Origin: Aurelia coerulea
Lineage: Eukaryota; Cnidaria; Scyphozoa; Semaeostomeae; Ulmaridae
Direction: 5' to 3'
Length of the DNA: 64,000 nt
Assembly (NCBI GenBank): GCA_039566865.1
Contig: CM076955.1
Span: 5,892,501-5,956,500 of the forward strand
Below, piece by piece: positions 33,824-44,295 of this stretch. A model generated the notes under the pieces. The model did no database searches. It had not been told where the DNA came from and saw nothing but the letters and a program-made list of their open reading frames with translations. Numbering within the stretch: position 1 is the stretch's first letter; each line of letters begins with the position of its first letter. Position numbers and translations under genes: made by a program.

Positions 33824-34783
33824 ACCGGGTGTCCCAAAAACGTATACGGCTTTGGTTTGCTCCGGTGATGTGAATTTAGCTTTAATCAATGGCTAATCGC
33901 CCAGAAAATGTTCATCGATATTTAAATTAAACATAGATACCTCGTGCGTTGGTGTTGAAGCTTTGAGAGCAGAAATATTAACCTTGAAATCTCAAATTTG
34001 TATCCACCTCCAAACCAGAGCTTTGGCGTTTCGGCCAAAATAAAATCTTGAAGCACATTGAATAAATCAACGATAGCACGATAGCCTTGATAAAATTTGA
34101 AAATATTAGAGCACATTACATTCTGTTTGCTAGGACTAGGAGTCACCCACTGTGCAGTTGTTTTTATACTTTAACTTCAGCTTTTGATCGTGATGTGCTT
34201 CAAGACTTTGCTTAGGCCAAAACACCAATGGTCTGGTTTGGAGGTGGACGCAAAAGTTTGAGCTTTCAAGATTAATATTTCTGCTCTCAGAGCAACGATG
34301 CCAACAAACGAGGTACCTGCGTGCACATCAACTATCGAGGAACGATTTGAGATTGGTTTTAGTCATTGATCAAAGCTATTTTCTCACCGTTAGACCTAAC
34401 CAAATCTGTGTAATTTTGTATCTATGTTCAAGTCAACTATCGAGGAGCAATAGACCTTTTAGCTATTCTACAAAAGAGCCTGGATCGAGCGTTATTTTTA
34501 TACACGAGGTTCGATAGAGTGGCGTTAGAGCTCCTATCAATATTGTGCATATTCGAAAATTCTACAAAGTGCACTTTGTAGAATTTTCGAATTTGCACAA
34601 TAGTGATAGAAGCTCTTAACACCACTCTATCGAGCCTCGCGTATAAAAATAACGCTCGATCCAGGCTCTTTTGTAGAATAGCTAAAAGGTCTATTGAAGA
34701 TTGATTAGTGGTTGATTAAAGCTAAATTTACACCACTGGACCCAACCGAATCTGTCTCATACTTTTTTCTGGGACACCCGGTA
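33824..34783. mobile_element. Mariner-like fold-back MITE family K, copy 1
   Basis: ACCGGGTGTCCCAAAAACGT to complement TACCGGGTGTCCCAGAAAAA. Inverted arms include GTGTTGAAGCTTTGAGAGCAG and CTGCTCTCAGAGCAACGATG, and CCACCTCCAAACCAGAGC pairs with TCTGGTTTGGAGGTGG. A second near-perfect palindrome (34448-34696) has inserted in the right arm. A related copy is at 48481-50184. Confidence 0.75.
34448..34696. mobile_element. Near-perfect 249-bp palindrome (MITE)
   Basis: The left arm from CAATAGACCTTTTAGCTATT pairs with the right arm ending AATAGCTAAAAGGTCTATTG; the centre is ACAAAGTGCACTTTGT with essentially no loop. Only a handful of mismatches in about 124 pairs. If TA is the target, the ends are GACCTTTTAGC; that would make it Tc1/mariner-like. 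Confidence 0.88.
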
Positions 34784-35226
34784 TATCATTGAAATATTTC
34801 AAGCTGCAGAATGTCTATTAACATCCTTGAAGATGCATTTTCCAACTTTTACCACAAAATCCGTATTATTTTCTGTCGTGAAAACTTCATTTGAATAACA
34901 CTTCCGGGGGGACCATTATGGAAAATATGTCGCAATGATCTTTTAATGCTATCCATAGACCATACCATCTTAACCTGGGGTATCTTTAGATCAAAATTCT
35001 TAGCTTTCATAGTTGTACCATGAATTAGATCTCTATCCTTATTGCAGATTTGGCGGCTTATTAAATAAAATAATCAACAACTCATGCAAGAGGGTCGCAA
35101 AGAAAATATTTGAAGGTATCTAAAGGTCTCTTGTAGGTGGCCTAAAGGATCCCATATCTCATTGGTCGCCAAAAGTGGACAACTCAAAACCAGCATTTCA
35201 TCTTTGTATTACATCCTTTCCTTTCC

Positions 35227-35332
35227 ACAGGGTGTCCCAAAATAGTTGTGCCCTGTTTTGTTATTCAATTGATCCAGTTTTACATTGTTGAATAGGATAG
35301 GTTCTTAGACCTTGTTTGAGTCAATGTGACAC
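35227..35332. mobile_element. Mariner-like MITE left fragment
   Basis: CAGGGTGTCCCAAAATAGTT then GTGCCCTGTTTTG, like the left end of 59201. It stops where family J copy 3 begins. No right end found. Confidence 0.5.
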
Positions 35333-35658
35333 GGGGCTCCGTCGTCAAAATGTAAACAAAACGATGATTTTTGCAGTTTTTTGAAAGGTGATATCACACA
35401 GGATTTTCGTATTTTTTTCAAAATGAGAGTTGCTGTTTGGGGAATAATCCTTGTGCTGTTTGGGCAATAATCCTTGTAAAACAAACCAAACATTCATATC
35501 TTCTACGATTGCTAGGATATAAGTGGATTTTTAACGGTCACTTTTTGGTGGCTTGGGTGAAGCCACCAAACAAACTGCAGAGAACAATGGATGAACAATG
35601 GATAATCCTCGACACGTGTGAGTTTACGGATTTGTTTACTGTTTGACGACGGAGCCCC
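35333..35658. mobile_element. MITE family J, copy 3
   Basis: Same ends and nearly the same sequence as 33478-33785, with a small internal tandem duplication (GCTGTTTGGGxAATAATCCT twice, near 35430 and 35456). The close match implies recent activity. The ORFs are shadows. Confidence 0.8.
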
Positions 35659-35805
35659 TTTAAGGAATTCTGGTTTCAGGCACATAGGAAATGCAAAACA
35701 AATGGTTGATTCAAAATCGGCACTTCTTCTGTTCTCTAGCAATCTCAGAATTAAGCAAATTTTGAAAGAAATGATCACAGCCTTCTATGTATTTGAATCT
35801 ATTCT

Positions 35806-35874
35806 ACATTTGTGAAAGGGTTAATAGTGTTGCCTTATGATAAAGAACACTATCAACCATTTGACAAATGTAGA
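35806..35874. repeat. Hairpin of about 25-bp stem
   Basis: CTACATTTGTGAAAGGGTTA and ATAGTGTT pair with AACACTAT and CAACCATTTGACAAATGTAG. It could be a minimal fold-back element. Confidence 0.7.
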
Positions 35875-36170
35875 AAACACTTGAATGCAACGCTAGAGCC
35901 CTGCCTATTGCTTTTATAGTTGTCCATTCAGGGCGATTGTAAAATGATGTGTTTTTAAAGAACGGGGTTATTAAATTCCTGAAATAAGGATCTGTTTGAG
36001 CGCTATAACAACAATAAAATGAATATTTACTGGAGAAAATAATCCTTGTTGAGTGCTATTAACTTCGCACTCAGCCCACTCAGTTCAAGTCGTATATTTG
36101 AGAAAGTCTCACGCTCAAATGGCTCTGTGAAATAATACAACAGACAAGATTAGAAAGAGAGCTAGAAAGT

Positions 36171-36593
36171 CTAAAGGCCTCTCTCATGACTGACATCATT
36201 CCATGTGTCGGCACGGGCTGCAGGAAACTCTAAATCAAAATAAGTTAAACGAATGATGCATCGAGTCTTCCTGATATTTTCTTTATGGATATATCGAGTC
36301 TGTTTCTTTCTGTCTCTATTCCCTCTGCAAGGTTCCCTTTTAATCGGCGCGCTACTCTTGTAATTCAATTGTTCACTGAGGCAGCAGCCGAGACACTTTA
36401 GCGAATTACAAATCAGAGCGCAGCATTTACAGCTGAAAGGAAATCTTGAGCTAAATATGGGCGAACAGCACTCAAATGAAGCACTCTGACTGGTAGACCA
36501 AGTTGTCATGCAATAATTTTCATGTGCAGAGCAAAATAAAATCCATTTAAGTCTGTTCGAAGCTGCCAGAGTCAACGTTACTCGATATACCAT
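36171..36593 (-). CDS. Hypothetical 140-aa cysteine-rich ORF
   Basis: Contains CKCCALICNSLKCLGCCLSE and a basic stretch (GNRDRKKQTRYIHKENIRK). This stretch matches no repeat elsewhere in the window and is less A+T-rich than its surroundings. No domain, signal peptide or membrane segment is evident. It could be chance or part of an unrecognised transcript. Confidence 0.15.
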   Translation of the reverse strand: MVYRVTLTLAASNRLKWILFCSAHENYCMTTWSTSQSASFECCSPIFSSRFPFSCKCCALICNSLKCLGCCLSEQLNYKSSAPIKREPCRGNRDRKKQTRYIHKENIRKTRCIIRLTYFDLEFPAARADTWNDVSHERGL

Positions 36594-36775
36594 ACATAAT
36601 CATACTTTAATTCAGAGTTCCTGCAGCCAGTCGCATTGGGATAATTTCAAGTGATTTTCCAGAGATACGTCTAGTGCTAAGAGAGGTTATGAACTCTTGA
36701 CATAAACTATGGTGCTGTTTCTCTTCCACAGGATTGCGAGAAAAGTTTGATAATGTTGCTTTTCCTTCGTTCTTC

Positions 36776-36820
36776 CTTGATGCTTCTCATTTCAAACATA
36801 AGTGGAAATGAGAAGCATTG
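36776..36820. repeat. Small perfect hairpin
   Basis: GATGCTTCTCATTTC and AAATGAGAAGCATTG are inverted around ACATAAGTGG. Roughly 15-bp stem; flanks not informative. Confidence 0.6.
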
Positions 36821-36858
36821 CTGCGTAGGAGTTCAGGTGCGAAAAACATTTTGAACCT

Positions 36859-37608
36859 CAGGGGGTCCAGGAGTGTCAGTAAGAACCGTTGTTTTAGTTC
36901 TTTTTGTTCCCTGTGATCAGGATTATGAAAACAACAGGTGTGTGATTTGATACAGATTACATCATCGTTGTAGTGGGCCTAAGAGGCCCTTTACATGATA
37001 AATTTCAACCCGTGTTGAGTTTCAACACGGGTTGAGTTTTGACAGCATTGCTTATTTTGCCTTGCGTTTACATGAAATCTCAACACGGGTTGAGATTAGG
37101 TCACATGGTTACAAACAGTAGAAGAAGGAATGTGGAAAAAGATTCGATCTCCTTCGTTCGCATTCTAATCTCGCCCCGAGTTGAAAAATTTTTGCGTTTA
37201 CATGAGAATTTCAACCCGTGTTGAAATTTCAACACGGGTTGAGTTGCCGAGTTGAGTTGAACCCGTGTTGAGTTTCAACTCGGCCTCCTTCATGTAAATG
37301 CGATGAAGGCTTACACCGTCAACCGAGTTGAAACTCAACCCGTGTTCAACTCAACCCGGGTCGAAATTGCTCATGTAAAGGGCTTCTAACATTGTTACAG
37401 TATAAACACTTTTGTTATGTGAGAGCTGTTATTTCATTGGCTGCAGTTGGACTCGCGGTTTTTTCAAATCCGGCGCATCGTAACGATATTCTACTGTACC
37501 AATAGCAGGCCGACCGCAACGATGACGTAATCTGTATCAAATTGCACAGCTGTTGATTTAAGTAAAAAACCAAAACTAAAGTCTTTACTGAAACTCTTGG
37601 ACCCCTTG
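36859..37608. mobile_element. MITE family H, copy 3, split by a PIF-like MITE
   Basis: CAGGGGGTCCAGGAGTGTCA to the complement near 37608 (TGGACCCCTTG). The left arm breaks at GTAGTGGGCCTAA and resumes at TAACATTGTTACAGTA, matching the unbroken GTCGGCCTGCTATTGTTAC of the other copies. Confidence 0.8.
36983..37386. mobile_element. PIF/Harbinger-like MITE rich in CAACCCGTGTTGA palindromes
   Basis: TIR GAGGCCCTTTACATGATAAA versus complement GAAGCCCTTTACATGAGCAA, flanked by TAA on both sides (3-bp target duplication, as PIF/Harbinger makes). Inside are about eight forward or inverted copies of TCAACACGGGTTGA or CAACCCGTGTTGA, plus further GTTTACATGA motifs. Non-coding. Confidence 0.8.
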
Positions 37609-37666
37609 TGCTTGAACTGGTTTGAGATTTTTGAATAATAGCGGCATTCAATTTGGGGTTCTGTCA

Positions 37667-38024
37667 CATTGGGTTCAGGAGAGTCAATTAAGACTGCAGT
37701 TTTGGTTCCTTTGGTTCCCTATGATGCGGTTTACGAAACAACAGCTGTCTAATTTGATACAGATTACATCATCGTCGCGGTCGGTCTGCTATTGTTACAG
37801 TAGGTTACGATGCACAGAATTTGAAAAAACCGCGAGTTCAAACCACAGCCTATGAGATAACAGCTCTCACATAACGAAAGTTTTTATACTGTGACAATAG
37901 CAGGCCGACGGCAATGATGATGTAATCTGTATCAAATTACAAAGCTGTTGTTTTCATAATCCGGATCACAGGGAACCAAAGAAACCAAAACTACCAACCA
38001 ACTGACCCTCGTTGACCCCCTGTT
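37667..38024. mobile_element. MITE family H, copy 4
   Basis: Left TTGGGTTCAGGAGAGTCAAT, right TTGACCCCCTGTTG, with the family's GATTACATCATCG and GTCGGTCTGCTATTG arms. The left TIR is the most diverged of the set. Confidence 0.75.
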
Positions 38025-38820
38025 GCTCTGTGTTACGAGAAGAACGGAGGAAAAGCAACATTATCAAGCTTTTCTCACAACACAGTGGAAGAAACACAAC
38101 ACCATGGGCAAGAATGCAGTTTTTATCATGATATTGGCCACAATAAAGGAATTGAGTCCATATAAATAGCGCGATAAATAGCTGAGCGTTAACGCTATCC
38201 TGAATTTTTGCTGACAAACCGCTGACAGCCCTTTGTTATTGTACAATAGTGTTTAAGTCATTAGGAGTGGAGACAAACAGCTTGCTAATCCTTGCAGCAT
38301 TACCCTTAGGAATTTCTTTCGTTTAATTTCAATAGCGATTAAATCACAACTTTTGTTTTATGATTGAAAAGAAGTTGATATTGGTCATGAGCCCGTTATT
38401 TATGTGGACTCAATGCCTTTAAAGGCGCAATATTGCCCGAGCTCAAATATCGACTTAATGAATCTATGATCTGGGATACATGCAAAATACAATGAATTCT
38501 TTTGCTTGCTTTGGAAGTCGAGGAAAAGTAAACATAGAAGGAAAAACAAACAACTGCCCTAACTGATCACTTCAAGAAGGCTTTTATTTGATCAATTGTC
38601 GGAAAGATACACTTTCCGAAACAGAACAATTTCAAACAATTGAATAACGTTATTTACATGGCCTTGTGGCTAGTAAAATATAACCCGTGTGATGAGGATA
38701 GCAATTGTTAATGACTACGATGGTGTAAGACTATGATGAAGCTACGTATGTATACGATTACGCAACGAGGCCCATGATTATATACAATCAGGATTGATTA
38801 TGTATTATGTAAGATTTAGA
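38025..38820. other. No gene recognised
   Basis: No domain, RNA gene or shared repeat identified. The minus ORFs at 37966-38246 overlap the end of family H and have no known domain. Confidence 0.3.
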
Positions 38821-39456
38821 ACCGGGTGAGTCACAAAAAAGAATCCCTGTTTTTGAAAGACCACAGATCCCTCGACATCAAGACAATAATGTTGGAAAAT
38901 ATGTCATCCAATAGTGAGCATGTTCAAATGTATTCCAAATTTTACCTGCCTGAAATCGGCCACTCCGTTCTGAAAATAATAAGAGATTGTTTCGAGGAAG
39001 CCCCTGCAGCAAGAAACTTCCAAAAGCTGCATAAAATCACGACCAAATTTCTCGCACGTCTATGCCTTAGAGCAATGACATGTACGTGCTTTGGCACGTT
39101 TTATCACTTTGTGAGATGAATATGTCATCCCTGGGGGCAAACAACATTATTCCGCACGATTTCATCTTCCCAAGAGGATAACACACGTTAGAATGTGTTG
39201 AACTCATTGAGATAAGGCAGAAAGCTCGGGAAATTTTGGTCGCTGTTTTGAGCCTGTTTCGAAGAATTCTTGAAAGGGCTTTCTGGAGAAACTTCTTTAT
39301 TATTTCAGAATGGAGAGGCCGATTTCAGTCGGGGAAATGTTGAGAAACATTTGAAAATGTCTGCTGTTAAATGGTATGTTTTCCAATAGCATCATCTTGA
39401 TATTCAGGGAATGGTAATGTTTCAAACAGGGATTCTTTTTATTGACTCACCCGGTA
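38821..39456. mobile_element. Tc1/mariner-like fold-back MITE family M (636 bp)
   Basis: ACCGGGTGAGTCACAAAAAA, then GAATCCCTGTTT, to complement TACCGGGTGAGTCAATAAAA with GAATCCCTGTTT. Inner arms pair (CTGCCTGAAATCGGCC with GGCCGATTTCAG). The plus ORF at 38826 is an arm. A worn relative is at 6700. Confidence 0.82.
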
Positions 39457-39509
39457 TACGTTTACGCAAGGATTATCGCCAAGTTACGTATGTATAAAAA
39501 AATTAATAT

Positions 39510-39697
39510 CGTTCCCATACGAACCCCTTACCAGCATTTCCTTGACTTCTGGGTCTAAAAGATGAGTGACTTTACACACAAAATATTCACAACGAACTTA
39601 GCTTTTGACTGACAGATTGACATCTCAATTTTGAATATCAGCCGCATAATTTTCATTCCATGGCCCGCTAAAAGTGTTAACTTTTTGTTACTCACTC
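39510..39697. mobile_element. Mariner-like MITE family N, right half only
   Basis: The stretch from CCCTTACCAGCATTTCC to GTTACTCACTCAGCC follows 16020-16193 of the complete copy (GAATATCxGCxxCATA, TTCATTCCA, CCCGxxAAA). The left half is missing. Confidence 0.65.
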
Positions 39698-39699
39698 AG

Positions 39700-41010
39700 C
39701 CTGAAATATGAACGCTCGCACCGGAAATGTGACAACTTATCGTTCAGGTTCTGCATGTTACAAATGCCATGTTTGCTGAAGGATGTCTCGCAACGCAGAT
39801 TCAAAAGAGGTAGAAACGCTTGAAAGCCTGTACCATTTGCCAGATTCCTATAAACTAATAATACCTGTGTAGCCACGGGCAACGTGAAGATCAAATGTTG
39901 AGTCCTTATTAGTTTTGTCCGTTATGGCCTAATACCCAAAAATCAACAACCTTCGCAACATAACTCCAGTCGTTTGTTGACTAAAGCATGCTTAGCATCA
40001 ATTAAATATTGAAAGCACCATATTGTTCTTCTTTTGTGTTTATCTGCTCTCGTATAAGTGTGACTTGACAGTCTCGATATTACGAGAGCAGATGAACACA
40101 GAAGAACAACAAACATGGTGGTTTCAACATTTAATTGTTCCATACCTCTGCACATTTAATTGCTAAAACATACCTCCAATCGTTTGTTGACAAAGGCATG
40201 CTTAGCATCAATTAAATATTGAAAGCTCCATGTTTGTTCTTCTTCTGTGTTCATATCAGTATGACTTGACAGTTTCGATAATATAAGAGCAGATAAACAC
40301 AGAAGAACAACAAACATGGTGCTTTTAACATCTAATTGATCCTGGCATGCTTTAGTCAACCAAGGACATGAGGTATGTTGCGAAGGTCGTTGATTTTTGG
40401 GCATTAGGCCATAACGGACAAAAACTAATAAGGACTAAGGTAGGCCAACATGTGATCTTCACATTGGCCGTGGTGTAGCTTGGATATCAATTTAGATTTG
40501 AAAATTTAGTTTGTCAACATTGTTCTTATATTATACAAGCAATTCGATAAAAATGATTTATCTCAAAATCCTGCAAAACAGGCAATAAAACATTGGTCAA
40601 ATTTGCTGGCAAATCAGCCCCACAGCTATAACAATCAAATTTCATTGGTCTATCTTGTCACTCAAAGATGTACTAAATATACAGAGAGGCTGCTGTCATC
40701 CAGTATTGTTCGACTATTTTCTATCATTACGAGGATGGATTGCTAACAAATTTGATCAATTATTGTTTTGAAGGATGTTGAGATAAAAATCTTTTATAAT
40801 ATTGCTTGCAATTTGAGAATGATGAGAGCGATTTCACGAAATCGACTAGCAAATTTGATGAAAGGATCTTAAGCCTGTCTCGAAGCACTTTTGTAAAATT
40901 GTTTTTAATGTGAGAACAATACCACTGACTTTGACAAACTAAACTTTCTAATCGAAGTTGATATGTTAGCTGTAAAAAAATATCAGTTTATAGGAATTTG
41001 ATAAATATTT
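39700..41010. repeat. Repeat F, split by family D copy 2
   Basis: GATTCCTATAAACTAATAATA before 39874 and inverted TATCAGTTTATAGGAATTTG at about 40983 mark the two ends of an inverted-repeat unit that also appears at 50455-50870 (TTCTCATATTGCAAGC, ATCTCAAAATCC). It is disrupted at GTGTAGC by family D. Long, worn, non-coding. Confidence 0.5.
39874..40472. mobile_element. Fold-back MITE family D, copy 2 (599 bp)
   Basis: CACGGGCAACGTGAAGATCA to complement CACGGCCAATGTGAAGATCA, flanked by GTGTAGC (39867-39873, 40473-40479). The arms repeat CAACCTTCGCAACATA and GTTGACTAAAGCATGCTTAG. The central part is duplicated in tandem (TTGTTCTTCTxxTGTGTT and AACACAGAAGAACAACAAAC occur twice). The minus ORFs are its arms. 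Confidence 0.82.
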
Positions 41011-41689
41011 AGAGAGCTACAGGCTTTCAAACGCCCATACGATTGTTAACTCACATGTACTTGAACCACCAATTCGTCCTACTGAAACATTATTCCTATG
41101 GTCCTTGGTTTCAACTGAAAAATCATCGTGTCATAGAGTCTTAAAAGCTTGCTCGTGCATAACACAAGCAGTATAATGAATATTGATCCAATGGAATAAT
41201 TCCCTCCCTTTCGAGTGCTGTTAGCTTCCCACACATTTTACAACTTTCTAGTGGCAGTTTTTACAAAACTCAAATGCTCAAACGTTCTCGTAAACTTTAA
41301 TTCCAAACCAAGTAAGATTTGCTAGACAAAACATAACCAGGAATGCAGCACATATGACACTACCGTGTGATACAAGACAGCACCATCATTTGCCGTAATG
41401 TTGAAAACAATTCTGAGAATGCGTGAAGAAGTACGACCACAGTAGCATTGCCCATTTTGTCGAAGCGAAGTTTCTAGTTCTCTGGTGTCAAAAACTGGGA
41501 TGTTTTAAACAGATCTTAGAGAGTATCTTTGAAACCTACAGGACCCAAACACGACCCCTAGGTAGAGCAGCGCATTGTACTCGTTTTTAATTTTTTTAAA
41601 AACAATTGTTGATACGTAAGCTGAAAGGAGTACCATGTGTAAATATCGATAAAATGAAAATTATAGTTTTCAACTAATTTTCGGTGGTA
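41011..41689. other. No gene recognised
   Basis: No ORF or motif of note. Confidence 0.3.
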
Positions 41690-41790
41690 GGTTTGACCTT
41701 TTCTGTACTCTGTAAGACCTCCTCAAATAAGCCCCCATCCAACATTTCAGTTCTACAAAAAAGCCCCCAGGAGCTTATTCGAGAGCATTT
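41690..41790. mobile_element. MITE family S fragment
   Basis: AAATAAGCCCCCATCC and AAGCCCCCAGGAGCTTATTC followed by GAGAGCATTTAC match both ends of 8125-8386 with most of the middle lost. Confidence 0.5.
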
Positions 41791-42004
41791 ACTCTGTGTT
41801 ACTTCTGCAATCTGGGAAAATTGCTATAAGCTATAAATCGAGATCTTTCGTATTTGTCATAGCAAAAGTTAAATCTCTGGAGGAGATGGACCGTGACATT
41901 TTCAGGCAAAGAATTCTTTGTATATTAGCGAGTTCGCATATTTGTTGCATGTGAGAAAGAAAAATTTCAAGTTGCTGGACAGTCATATATATAAACAAAG
42001 AACT

Positions 42005-42449
42005 TGCATTGGTTCAAAATCTTTAAATCGATGTAAAAGGTGAAGGTGAATCCGCGACCCCTTGTCATGACGCTGAAATGATAGCGCTCTACCTGGGATC
42101 GAACCCGGTCTACCTGACCGTTCTGGCTACAATGTCAGAGGATTACACCACTGCGCCACAACACCTTCAAAGGAGGGCACGTGAAACTCTGACCTATTTC
42201 TTTGAATTGAATGGTTTGAAAGAAACCTCGACTACTTTCCTGTAATTCTACCATTGGACTTTCAAAAATTCTTAATCATTGTTCCTCATATGAGGATACG
42301 AATGGTGAGGTTATCAAATCTCTAAATTGTAAACTAGAAGAATGACGGACTTTTTTTGAAATCATATTGTAGACATTCATAAACTATAGCTCTCTTGAGA
42401 ATTGTTTCATATTTCATGAAAATGCTTTTAATGACCTAGAACCTATGCT
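42005..42449. mobile_element. MITE family A, copy 4, carrying a SINE
   Basis: Left TGCATTGGTTCAAAATCTTT, right CTAGAACCTATGCT. The body matches the family (TTGAAAGAAACCTCGACTAC, ATATTGTAGACATTCATAAA). The left TIR is split after AAAAGGTGAAGGTG by a tRNA-derived insertion. The right half is shortened. Confidence 0.7.
42050..42165 (-). mobile_element. tRNA-derived SINE or tRNA pseudogene
   Basis: On the minus strand from 42165: GGTGTTG, then TGGCGCAGTGG (A box, 42148-42158) and GGTTCGATCCC (B box, 42095-42105), about 43 bases apart as in tRNA genes. The acceptor stem and the anticodon region do not fold cleanly, and it interrupts a MITE. The flanks AAAGGTGAAGGTG and AAAGGAGGGCACGTG may be a worn target duplication. 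A SINE head is likelier than a working tRNA. Confidence 0.65.
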
Positions 42450-42760
42450 CTGTTTGCTACTTCTGCAAACTGACAACGTTGATATTTATTTAACAAAATA
42501 AATTATATTTGAATTCCTCAATTTTTTCATATTGCGCTCTTAAGTGGTTGATATATGAAATTCCTGGACTGCGAGTCTATTTGCTGCTTCTTCAAATATT
42601 CAAAATGAATTGTTTCCTTGACCAAATAATCATATTACGTTAATGATTACATTTTATCAAAATTAAAGGTAATGTGTCCTTTATGTTGGGTATACCAACT
42701 TCACGTGATATTTCATGTGATCGTTTTGGTAAAGAAGCTCACTACGTACGTGGCAAGGAG
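42450..42760. other. No gene recognised
   Basis: A+T-rich; nothing identified. Confidence 0.3.
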
Positions 42761-43546
42761 TGATCTTGTTCGGGATAGCATAGGTTCCAAATCTTTAAAA
42801 AGGCTGGTGTAAAATTGAGTGACCTATTTCTTTGAACTGAATGACTTCAAAGAAACTTTAGCTATTTCTCTATAATTCTACCGTTGGACTTTTCTGAAAT
42901 CTTCAATATTTTCAGAATTAGAATGTTTTTCTTCTTTTTCAAGAATTCAAGAAAAATTTTCAAAAAAACTTAAAACCATCGTAATTTCTAAACCGTTTGA
43001 CGCAACATGAATTAATTTCGAAGAAAACCATAGTTTATGAATGCCTACAATATGGCATCAAGCAAAAGTCTGTCACTCATCTCGTTTATGATTTAGAAAT
43101 TTGATGACGTCACATCCTAAAATGAGCTGGAGTATAAAATACGCTGTAATTTCAAAAAATGCTCAAGATTTCTGCAAAGTCCAACGGTGGAATCATAGAT
43201 AAGTATCTAAAGTTTCTTTCAAGCCATTCAATCAGGAGAATTAGGTCATTAAATTTTACACCCACCTTTTTACGCTGAGTTAAAGATTTGAAACCTATGC
43301 TGTTCGGGATACTATCAGTGAAAGTCTTACGGATTTTCTCCAGAAGGGCTAGACCGCCGTTTGAGCGCTTTGGAATATGCGCACTAGCGATTGCAGGGTC
43401 ATCATCCTTGATTTTTCCGTTGTGAATTCGCGCATGCCCCAAAACGCTTCACCCATTCCATTGATCAGCGAACCAATCAGGGTTATCGTCTTTTCCATTG
43501 TGATTTACAAAAGGGGGAGTTCGCAGTATCCTGAACAAGATCTAAG
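42761..43546. mobile_element. Putative fold-back element hosting family A copy 3
   Basis: Outside the family A insertion, TGATCTTGTTCGGGATACT (42761-42776 joined to 43311) is inverted as AGTATCCTGAACAAGATC at 43527-43544. The 240-bp body is much richer in G+C (GACCGCCGTTTGAGCGC). It could be an older MITE. Alternatively it is a unique exon-like block: a minus-strand frame near 43442 is open until the insertion, but no domain is seen. Confidence 0.45.
42777..43301. mobile_element. MULE-like MITE family A, copy 3 (525 bp, inverted)
   Basis: AGCATAGGTTCCAAATC at the left; the right TIR differs by one base (CAAATCTTT...GAAACCTATGCT). Flanked by exact 9-bp repeats GTTCGGGAT (42768-42776, 43302-43310). 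Opposite in orientation to copies 1 and 2 and again exactly 525 bp. The 96-aa minus ORF crosses its right end and is not real. Confidence 0.88.
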
Positions 43547-44295
43547 CAGATTGATGACTTACCGCAAGGTTGCGATTTCGGAGTTGAAATTTTAGCTTGC
43601 ATGTGATTAGTTGAATTTTCCCAATCACTGCGCGCTCTTCGAGGCTCTTCGTCAGCATCGTGTCAGCATATTTGACAAGATGGTATACGCGGCTGTACTT
43701 ACATGAACATATTGCCTACATAGACATATCGTAACATTTTGAGCTGCAAATTTTATCAGTCAATAAGTACATAGGAAATCTAATTTGTTTTTCTGTAGTT
43801 TAACAACTTTGGAGATTCTGTAATTAATTAAGAAGCACTGTTGGGACATAAATCAATAAATTCATTACGTGAAAGTTGTTTTTGCAGTAGGGAGCTGCAG
43901 AAACTTCTGAATGTAAAATCACTTATTTTTTCAATCTCCGTTAATTTAAGAAATCGCAAAAATGCGTAAAATTTCATTAAAAGTTTGACTGAAATTTAAT
44001 CGAATTTGGAGGAGTGAATCGTATGGCTGATAGTTATGTAATAAAGAAATTTGACAAAAAGAATTCTTTATCAAAGCAAGTTTTAATTTTTATCAAGATC
44101 ACAGTTCAAGATTGAGAGAAGAGCATGAAATCTAGAAAATTAAACCATCAACGGCAGCTTGCCGACAGCGTAAAAAGAAAAACTATAAAAGCTGCCAGAT
44201 TATAAAATCTATTGATGGTGTACTCTCAGTTAGAGAGAGAAAAACCATGGAATTGTTGTTGAAAGTTGTGTTGAAATTTTAAAATTTTGAAGATA
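43547..44295. other. No gene recognised
   Basis: On the minus strand, CTTGCGGTAAGT at 43566-43555 is a perfect splice-donor match at the end of a 33-codon open frame, but I find no acceptor pairing. ACCATCAACGGCAGC and GCTGCC...TTGATGGT near 44143-44222 form a small inverted repeat. Confidence 0.3.

Noticed and set aside
36171..36593. Cysteine-rich 140-aa ORF as a secreted toxin-like protein
   Set aside because: No signal peptide and no regular cysteine framework; listed only as a low-confidence hypothetical.
42050..42165. Functional tRNA gene
   Set aside because: A and B boxes are present, but the cloverleaf stems do not form properly and it interrupts a transposon, so a SINE is preferred.
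43555..43655. Short minus-strand exon ending in CTTGCG|GTAAGT
   Set aside because: The donor is good but the open frame is only about 33 codons and no acceptor or following exon is evident.
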